Assembly (NCBI RefSeq): GCF_008017455.1
Contig: NZ_VRTY01000036.1
Span: 1-54,466 of the forward strand
Reading direction: 5' to 3'
DNA from: Pontibacter qinzhouensis
GTDB taxonomy: Bacteria; Bacteroidota; Bacteroidia; Cytophagales; Hymenobacteraceae
DNA length: 54,466 nucleotides
The position numbers and the translations under genes were made by a program. Positions 48,432 to 54,466 of this stretch are shown here, one piece after another. Within the stretch, counting starts at the first letter, position 1; each line of letters opens with the position of its first letter. The notes below the pieces were generated by a model. That model was given only the letters and a program-made list of their open reading frames with translations. It was not told the origin of the DNA and made no database searches.

Positions 48432-51400
48432 TTAGAGTTCGAAGTTCAGGCCAAGTGCAAACACCCGCGGTCTGGGGTAAAAATTGTTGTCGATGCCACT
48501 CGGAATCTCCGGATCAAGTCCTCTGTACTTCGTTATAACAAAGGCATTCTGGATGTTGGCCGATAAGCGCAACCCGGCTTTGTCGTTTAAGATGCGGCCA
48601 AAGTTGTAGCCAAAGCTGATGTTCTCCATGCGCAGGAAAGAGGCATTCTCCATGTAATAATCGGAGAACAGCTGGAAATCCTGAAATTGGGTTTCCTCTA
48701 CGTTTCTGGATACGTTGGTGAGGTAGTTAGAGAAAGAGAAGGCTCTGTAAGCTGCGTTGTTGGAGAACACGTTGTTGTACATGTAGTTGCCCACGTTGCC
48801 GCGCATTACAAAACTAAAATTGAAGTTCCCGTAGGTTAGCTGTGAATTGAAACCGAAGAAAGCGGTAGGGTTCGGAGCTTTGTAACGGTACCTGTCACTT
48901 TCGGTAATAACACCGTCTCCGTTCAGGTCTGCGTAAACTCCTTCCAGAGGTCTTCCTGCCGCATCATATACCTGCTTATAAACGTAATAGCTGAATGGCG
49001 CATAACCCACTGAATGAATCTGGATGTTGTTGCCTACTCCACCTGCTATGCCACCTACAAAGTAGCCTTCAAAGTTAGGGTCTTCTACCCGGCTCAGGTT
49101 CGTAATCTCGATTTTGTTGAAGGTTCCGTTTATGCCAATATCCCAGGTCAGTTTTTCGGTGCTGATGGCGGTGAAGTTAATAGCTGCCTCCAGACCTTTG
49201 GTTTCGATATTCCCTACGTTCGTGATCAGCTCGTTTGTGAGGTTGGTACCGGCCGGTACTGCTACCTGCGCCAGCAGGTCTTTCGTCTTTTTATGGAAAT
49301 AATCAATAGTACCTGTAATGCGGTTGTTCATGAATCCGTAATCCAGACCGGCATTGTAGGTTACAGTCTCTTCCCATTTAATGCCGGTGTCGTATCCTTC
49401 AGGGCGTAGGGTGTTGTACCAGGTGTTGCCGAACTGGTAGGCTGCTCTGCTGTCGCCGGGAGTGTAGTTGGGCAGGTATGGGAACACATTGCGCTCACCT
49501 ATGTCCTGCTGACCTGTTACACCATAGCCTGCCCGCAGTTTCAGGTCCGAAACAGCTTTCGATTCTCTTAAAAAGGCTTCTTCGCTGATTCTCCAGGCAA
49601 AGGCCAGCGACGGGAAAGTACCCCACCTGTTCTCCGGGCTGAACCTGGAGGAACCATCGCGACGAATAGTGGCTGTAAAAATGTAGCGGTCCAGGAGGGC
49701 GTAGTTTACCCTGCCAAAGAAAGACTTCAGGCGGAAGTAAGGCAATGCCGGATTGCCTGCCTCAGCGAGTACATCATCTGCCAGGTTAACGACATCATAA
49801 GACGGCTCGTTAATGGAAAACTCCTGGAAAGAATAACCGGCTGTTACATCTACCCGGCTGCTGATAGCGGAGATATCTTTTACGTAGTTCAGGTAAAAGT
49901 CAACCAGTTCATTTCTTTTCTCCTGTGAGTATCTTGATAAACGGCCACCCTCAAAGGCATTTGGCGCAAAATCGGCCGCAAAGCGAGTAAAGCCCTCTGC
50001 GTTGGTGCGGTCGAAACCCAGGTTCAGGTTCGCTTTCAGGTCAGGAAGGAAATGGAAGCGGTAGTCGAGCTGCAGGTTACCAATCGCTCTTTTCACCTCG
50101 CCTTCGTCGTCGCGCTGGTTCAGCATGCTGAGCGGGTTTCGGGTAGCTAAGGTGTTAAAATTGCCGCTGGGCTCTGTCCATTGGTAATAGCCGCCAAAGT
50201 TGTTGTCGGCATAGACTGGTTTGGTAGGGTCAAAAGCAACGGCGGCACCAATGGCACCATGGTCGGCAAAACGGCTCTTAGTCTGGGCACCTTTCAGGTT
50301 CAGGTTTACGCGCAGGTGGTCGTCGAAGAACGAAGGGTTCAGGTTTATGGTAGCAGAACCACGCTGAAAGTTATCGCGCAATAGCACACCCTGCTGGTTC
50401 AGATAGCCCAACGACACGCGATACGGCAGGTCAATTTCTTTTATAGAGCCGCTAAACCCGATGTTGTTGTCGGTGGTATAGGCTTTGCGGTAAATCAGGT
50501 CCTGCCAATCGGTACTGGCCGTTCCAAGCAGCGCTTTCTGGGCTTCGGTACCACGTTCGTTAACTACCGCCCTAAATTCGTCGGCTGACAATACATCCAC
50601 TTTATCTCCTACAACAGAGAGCGTATGCATGGTACTGAAGTTGAGCTTCATTTTCTGCCCCGACTGTCCTTTTTTGGTTGTGATGATAATAACCCCGTTA
50701 GATGCCCTGGAACCATAAATAGCTGTGGCAGAAGCATCTTTCAGGATATTGAAGGTTTCGATATCGTTCGGGTTCAGGAAACTCAGCGGGTTTGCTGTAC
50801 CTGACACAGTGGAGTTGTCGAGTGGCACGCCATCTATCACAATCAGGGGTTCGTTGTTGGCGTTAAGCGAAGCACCTCCTCTTATCCGGATGCGGCTACC
50901 TGCTCCTGGGGCACCACCGTTAGAGGTAATCTGCACACCGGCCACTTTACCGCTTATCAGTTGCTCAGGGGTGGTGATCTGGCCCTGCACAAAATCCTCT
51001 TCCGAAATGGCAGTTACAGCTCCTGTTATATCGCTCTTGCGTTGCGTACCATAACCCACTACCACTACCTCTCCGAGCGCTTTAGAGTCGGTGGCGAGCA
51101 CTACTGGTATGGAGGTGCGGTTATTTATCTGAACCTCCTGGGTTTGAAATCCGATATAAGAGAAAACTAAGGTACCATTCCCATCAGGTACCTGCAGCGC
51201 AAAATTCCCTTCCATATCAGTAGGCGAGGCAGTAGTAGTGCCTTTTAATAGCACAGTTACACCTGGCAACCCAAATCCGTTCTCGTCCTGAACCTTACCT
51301 GTTACTGTCAGGCTGCCCTGGGCCATGGCCGAAACCGAGAAGAGCAGGAACGCCAAAAGCAAAGGGAGCAGCGCAAGCTTTTCCTTCTGAACAAGCCTGG

Positions 51401-51464
51401 CGCAGAAGGAGACTTGTATGCTTGGCAGGGCCTGCTGCAGCCGATTCGTTATACGTTTATTCAT
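48432..51464 (-). CDS. SusC/RagA-family TonB-dependent importer (starch locus)
   Basis: A 1010-residue outer-membrane transporter. The signal is unusually long (cut expected near SAMAQ, residue about 49, after a 29-residue N-extension), followed by a regulatory-like N-domain (LTVTGKVQDENGFGLPGVTVLLKG), LGEVVVVGYGTQRKSDITGAV, the plug (SRIRIRGGASLNANNEPLIVIDGVPLD, ILKDASATAIYGSRASNGVIIITTKKG) and a barrel ending VFALGLNFEL. It should import maltodextrins. The start MNKRITNR gives the extension; MRMQ-like internal alternatives are absent. The promoter should be in the 1.1-kb gap upstream, which also separates it from the SusR-like gene. Confidence 0.95.
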   Translation of the reverse strand: MNKRITNRLQQALPSIQVSFCARLVQKEKLALLPLLLAFLLFSVSAMAQGSLTVTGKVQDENGFGLPGVTVLLKGTTTASPTDMEGNFALQVPDGNGTLVFSYIGFQTQEVQINNRTSIPVVLATDSKALGEVVVVGYGTQRKSDITGAVTAISEEDFVQGQITTPEQLISGKVAGVQITSNGGAPGAGSRIRIRGGASLNANNEPLIVIDGVPLDNSTVSGTANPLSFLNPNDIETFNILKDASATAIYGSRASNGVIIITTKKGQSGQKMKLNFSTMHTLSVVGDKVDVLSADEFRAVVNERGTEAQKALLGTASTDWQDLIYRKAYTTDNNIGFSGSIKEIDLPYRVSLGYLNQQGVLLRDNFQRGSATINLNPSFFDDHLRVNLNLKGAQTKSRFADHGAIGAAVAFDPTKPVYADNNFGGYYQWTEPSGNFNTLATRNPLSMLNQRDDEGEVKRAIGNLQLDYRFHFLPDLKANLNLGFDRTNAEGFTRFAADFAPNAFEGGRLSRYSQEKRNELVDFYLNYVKDISAISSRVDVTAGYSFQEFSINEPSYDVVNLADDVLAEAGNPALPYFRLKSFFGRVNYALLDRYIFTATIRRDGSSRFSPENRWGTFPSLAFAWRISEEAFLRESKAVSDLKLRAGYGVTGQQDIGERNVFPYLPNYTPGDSRAAYQFGNTWYNTLRPEGYDTGIKWEETVTYNAGLDYGFMNNRITGTIDYFHKKTKDLLAQVAVPAGTNLTNELITNVGNIETKGLEAAINFTAISTEKLTWDIGINGTFNKIEITNLSRVEDPNFEGYFVGGIAGGVGNNIQIHSVGYAPFSYYVYKQVYDAAGRPLEGVYADLNGDGVITESDRYRYKAPNPTAFFGFNSQLTYGNFNFSFVMRGNVGNYMYNNVFSNNAAYRAFSFSNYLTNVSRNVEETQFQDFQLFSDYYMENASFLRMENISFGYNFGRILNDKAGLRLSANIQNAFVITKYRGLDPEIPSGIDNNFYPRPRVFALGLNFEL

Positions 51465-52190
51465 TTTGAAATCTTTTTAGAGTGAATTTACTTTTGCTGT
51501 ACTAGTTTAAATAATATGAAGACCTATCGAGGGTGGCACTGATGTGGCAAAAACGGCCATACCAGAACAAGGATTGGATTAGCTTTCGGCAAAAGCTGTT
51601 TGCTGTTCTGCCTATTCAGGAAAGGTGCTTACGGTAGAAGATGTAGGTGTAGCTGTAACGTGTGTTGTGTAGAATACCTCATAGTATGGTTTTTAGGTTT
51701 TGTTGATAATACTTTTCAGGTTTATGTAATTCTGCTTTGTAAATGGCCTCTCTCTATACAGGGCTGCAAATATTTGCTTCTGTTTAATATTAGATTGTTG
51801 TAAAGACACTGCCACAGCAGAACTAACAATCGTATGTTTACACAAATTTGTAGCTCCTACGAGGCAACTTCAACAATTGTATATAAAGTGTAGAAAATAT
51901 TTACCTTTCAAGCATAGTAACATGCTGTTTTTCAATTTGTTACAAATACATCAGCACCTTAAAAAAGTAGGTTCAAAGTAAGGTGTTTTCAGGCACATTT
52001 AGTAACAAACATTCGTGCATATCAGCGGCTGGAGGTTAATGCCAGAACTACGTAGTAAAGAAGGTAATGCTCTACCCTCTCTGGCAGCACCTTGGCAGTA
52101 AGTTATGGCAGGTGAAGTTTGTATTTGCAGAGGCATAGTTCTATTCTTCAAATTGGAGGAACACTATTTAAATATGCTAACTCCCTGGCC

Positions 52191-52250
52191 AACCCTTGAC
52201 TCTTTTTGTCAGAAAAGTCTTTGGAAGGCTGTTTTCATTCAGATAATTTA
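52191..52250 (-). repeat. family A repeat, reverse orientation
   Basis: AACCCTTGAC, then GTCTTTGGAAGGCTGTTTTC and ATTCAGATAATTTA. The frame in the repeat sense is MKTAFQRLF then stop. Confidence 0.85.
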
Positions 52251-52429
52251 AATCGGTATGAAACCTCTTTGATTTGTAGTTCAGCTCGTACCACTCTGCC
52301 AATGTAAAAGATTAATGTAAGCTAGAACCATCAGTAATGGCTAATGACTTTACAGTTTAAGGTAGCATTGTTACTGCTACAGCTATAATAGCGGCAGTTA
52401 CTTCTTGTATAGCTTGCTTTATTATTCTG

Positions 52430-52483
52430 CTTTACTTACTACCATAGTAAAACCTTTAAGCTGTGCTATGGCAGTAAGTAAAG
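52430..52483. terminator. long stem-loop after the SusR-like gene
   Basis: CTTTACTTACTACCATAG (52430-52447) pairs 17 of 18 with CTATGGCAGTAAGTAAAG (52466-52483), with an 18-nt loop, about 70 bp past the stop of the minus-strand regulator. There is no T run, so a terminator role is tentative; RNA stability or an old inverted insertion end are alternatives. Confidence 0.45.
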
Positions 52484-52554
52484 AATAGCTACTCCGTCCG
52501 CGCCTATTGGTGAAAACACACAGCAGGGGCGTATGGGCCAGTCTGGTGCGGGTA

Positions 52555-54162
52555 TTAAAACGCTTTTATTTCCATTATCCGTTTTTCGAACTCTTCGTTT
52601 GGCAGAATGGAGCGGTTGCGGACCTTGGTTTTGTAGTTGTAGATGGTGCTAACTGAGTACTCTAATATGCGGGCAATCTGCTCGTGGTCGTGAATGCCGA
52701 TCCGGAGCAGGGCAAAAATCCGGAGTTCTATGTTTAGCGATTCGTTGTCTTTGATGGTGATTCTGTCTTCTTCGTTGAAATACGAATTGAACACCGGGAC
52801 AAAATTTGGGAAAAGCTTAATAAAAATCTTGTCGAAGCTCAGGTACAGGGCCTCCCGTTCCTTTTTAAGGTTTATCGACTTCATCACATGGTTTATCTCA
52901 TCGAATTTGCGGGCCATGAGCTTCTTGTCGATCGATTTCTTGAACTTCTCTATTTTATCGAGGTAATCGGAGTAAACGTTAAAGGAGTGGCCAATGTATT
53001 CTTCTTTTATTTTGTTGGCCTCCATTAGGCGCTCATTCATTTCCTGCAGGTTGTTGTTTGCCTCTGTAACTGTTCGTTTTGCCTCGCGCAATTGGCTCAG
53101 CTGCCTGAAAATAATGATGGTAAACAAAATAACCAGCACCGACAGCAGCGTTACCGCAATGGCATACACAAAAAGTGTACGCCGTTGCCCCTCTACGGTT
53201 GCCAGCCTCTCTCCTTCTATAATCGGTAAAATGGCCGCCACCTGAATTTTGCGCTGGCGGGCACCATAGAACGTGGCATCGTGCAGGGCTTGCTTTATGT
53301 AATCATAGGCCAGTGTTTCTTCTCCGTTATTATAAAGGTACTCGGCCAGTGTCATAAGCGCCATTGCTTCTGTTGTAGATGATTTTATATCGGCTATGGC
53401 AGCCCGGGTCATAAACTCAATGGCTTTATCGGTTTTGCCAGTTTCCTTATAGGCAACAGCCAGCGACGCGGCCGCAATGGCGAAATCGTGCTCCGAGAGC
53501 TCAAACTTGTCTAAAATAAGATGAAAGATGCGTTTTGCTTTTTCGAAGTTTTGCTCCTTCAGCAGCTTTAGACCCACCAGGGAGTAGTATTCCAGGCTAT
53601 TTTTTTCGCTGAGCACCAGGGCCGAGTCCATGAGCATATTGCCTTGGCTAATGTAGCGCTCGGCAAAATAATTGTCCATGTTATAAGAAGCCAGGTCGTA
53701 GTAGGCTCTGGCTTTGAGGCCGTAGTAATCGATTTTCATGCTATCGGGTGCACCAGCCAGATTAATAGCGTTAAGCGAATCGAGCGTTTCTTTAAACATG
53801 CCTGATGAGAGCATGGTGAAGCTGAGTTTCAGGTTGGCATAGGTGGTGTGGGTGGGGTCGGGTAATTTGTGGGCTATTTCCTGCAGTTTCAGGGCGTAGG
53901 TAAAAGCCGAATCGAACTTAAAAGAACGATACTCAAAGTAAAGCTTGTTGTAGAGGTTAAACTTCTCCTCCTGAGTCAGGTTGTCGTCGGCCAGCTCGTT
54001 TTTCAGGTTTTCGATCCGCTTATCGGTTTTGTTTATGTACGTTTCCCGGTTTGCGATTACATGGCTCAGTTCTGCAAGCAAACTATCGGGCGCTGACATT
54101 GAAAAGACTGAAGGAGAACACAAAAGCAATAGAAACACTAGCAACAAGCTCCAGCTTTTCAT
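52555..54162 (-). CDS. SusR-like transcriptional regulator (TPR sensor, DUF6377-type)
   Basis: A 535-residue membrane regulator: N-terminal signal/anchor (to about 22), periplasmic TPR-like helices (about 40-320, e.g. TGKTDKAIEFMTRAAI and EETLAYDYIKQALHDA), one membrane segment (331-353), a cytoplasmic coiled coil (about 355-390) and a C-terminal region with KIKEEYIGHSFNVYSDYLDKIEKFKKSIDKKL and a helix-turn-helix (ALLRIGIHDHEQIARILEYSVSTIYNYKTKVRNR). This architecture is that of SusR of B. thetaiotaomicron, the maltose-responsive activator of the sus operon. It stands upstream of and in line with the starch genes and should activate susC onward. Confidence 0.9.
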   Translation of the reverse strand: MKSWSLLLVFLLLLCSPSVFSMSAPDSLLAELSHVIANRETYINKTDKRIENLKNELADDNLTQEEKFNLYNKLYFEYRSFKFDSAFTYALKLQEIAHKLPDPTHTTYANLKLSFTMLSSGMFKETLDSLNAINLAGAPDSMKIDYYGLKARAYYDLASYNMDNYFAERYISQGNMLMDSALVLSEKNSLEYYSLVGLKLLKEQNFEKAKRIFHLILDKFELSEHDFAIAAASLAVAYKETGKTDKAIEFMTRAAIADIKSSTTEAMALMTLAEYLYNNGEETLAYDYIKQALHDATFYGARQRKIQVAAILPIIEGERLATVEGQRRTLFVYAIAVTLLSVLVILFTIIIFRQLSQLREAKRTVTEANNNLQEMNERLMEANKIKEEYIGHSFNVYSDYLDKIEKFKKSIDKKLMARKFDEINHVMKSINLKKEREALYLSFDKIFIKLFPNFVPVFNSYFNEEDRITIKDNESLNIELRIFALLRIGIHDHEQIARILEYSVSTIYNYKTKVRNRSILPNEEFEKRIMEIKAF

Positions 54163-54466
54163 AGCACGATCTGGTTATTGAATATTATAAAACTCCCGAA
54201 GATATATTTACTTGCCCTTATCTCAAAGCAAACCGGCCCTGTATCTGAAGAAAGAGCCACTTCTGGTGTAAATCCTTCATAATTTTCTTTTCCGCCAGAA
54301 GTGCAGGGACTGTAAAAACAGCGAGACCAGAACAAATGTTTGGAAGTAGAAATAATGGAGTTTAAAGATTTTCAACCCTTGATGTTAAAAGCTTAGTAAC
54401 GCGAGTTTTGGGTTTAATTAATTGTAAATCAGTAGTTAAGACACAAAAAACAAGACAGCGCCAAAA
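54163..54466. other. right-edge intergenic region
   Basis: 304 bp, AT-rich, upstream of the SusR-like gene. ACCCTTGATGTTAAAAG near 54376 weakly recalls a family A right block but the rest does not match. The end is AGACACAAAAAACAAGACA, low-complexity words like those at 20808-20820 and 42178-42215. Confidence 0.4.

Larger units (their letters stand above)
51465..52554. other. 1.1-kb gap between susR-like gene and starch operon
   Basis: No gene seen. It must contain the SusR-dependent promoter of susC, probably in 51480-52000. A reverse family A copy (52191-52250) and a long inverted repeat (52430-52483) occupy the distal part. A possible weak promoter on the minus strand is TGTATTTG near 51942-51949 with CTTTG about 23 bp upstream, but both the match and the spacing are poor. 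Confidence 0.55.

Noticed and set aside
54371..54415. Possible eighteenth family A copy at the right edge
   Set aside because: Only ACCCTTG and a TTAATTAATT end resemble the family; the GGCCTTCC middle is absent.

Overview
The window looks like chromosome of a member of the Bacteroidota, most likely a Cytophagales bacterium close to Pontibacter and its Hymenobacteraceae relatives. The support is two SusC/SusD pairs, many lipoprotein signal peptides, a hybrid two-component regulator fused to an AraC domain, a SusR-type regulator, a type IX secretion C-terminal domain and a good TAnnTTTG promoter. The genus is an inference. No rRNA, tRNA, CRISPR array, prophage or complete transposase gene was recognised. 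Nearly all genes lie on the minus strand.

Region 1 (1-4212) is a leftward operon: a RuBisCO-like protein, a DUF1537-type sugar-acid kinase, an Asp/Glu-racemase-fold protein and a BASS-type transporter cut by the window edge. The kinase plus RuBisCO-like pair resembles the 3-oxo-isoapionate kinase and decarboxylase steps of D-apiose/D-apionate breakdown, but the racemase-like member lacks the usual second cysteine, so the pathway may be a variant. Region 2 (4729-18633) is a looser metabolic stretch: a GNAT acetyltransferase, a ketopantoate-reductase-family protein, a large glycosidase-like lipoprotein (the only clear plus-strand gene), an operon of Gfo/Idh/MocA dehydrogenase, sugar isomerase/epimerase-like protein and small acidic protein, a large FAD/Fe-S dehydrogenase and a beta-ketoacyl synthase.

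Region 3 (19128-39062) is a fructan (levan/inulin) utilisation locus with a layout close to the B. thetaiotaomicron levan locus BT1754-BT1765: periplasmic-sensing hybrid regulator, sugar MFS porter, fructokinase, SusC, SusD, GH32, DUF4960-type surface lipoprotein, GH32-like lipoprotein, serine beta-lactamase-family protein and GH32. A strong terminator closes it at 19037-19079. Region 4 (39267-54162) is a starch/maltodextrin locus: SusR-like regulator, SusC, SusD, SusE-like protein, a GH13 lipoprotein in the SusG position, a GPH/SLC45-type maltose porter and a GH13 enzyme bearing a type IX sorting domain. The two loci stand directly in tandem, so polymer binding, surface cleavage, outer-membrane import, inner-membrane import and sensing for two storage glucan/fructan polymers are encoded together.

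The gaps carry a striking dispersed repeat, here called family A: 17 copies of about 60 bp in 54 kb, all intergenic, several only 4-13 bp from a stop codon. There are also non-autonomous transposon-like elements: family B (15-bp terminal inverted repeats), family C (20-bp inverted repeats, 8-bp target duplication, carrying a family A copy inside) and a third inverted-repeat-bounded segment abutting another family A copy. Both polysaccharide loci also have a GC-containing hairpin directly after susD.
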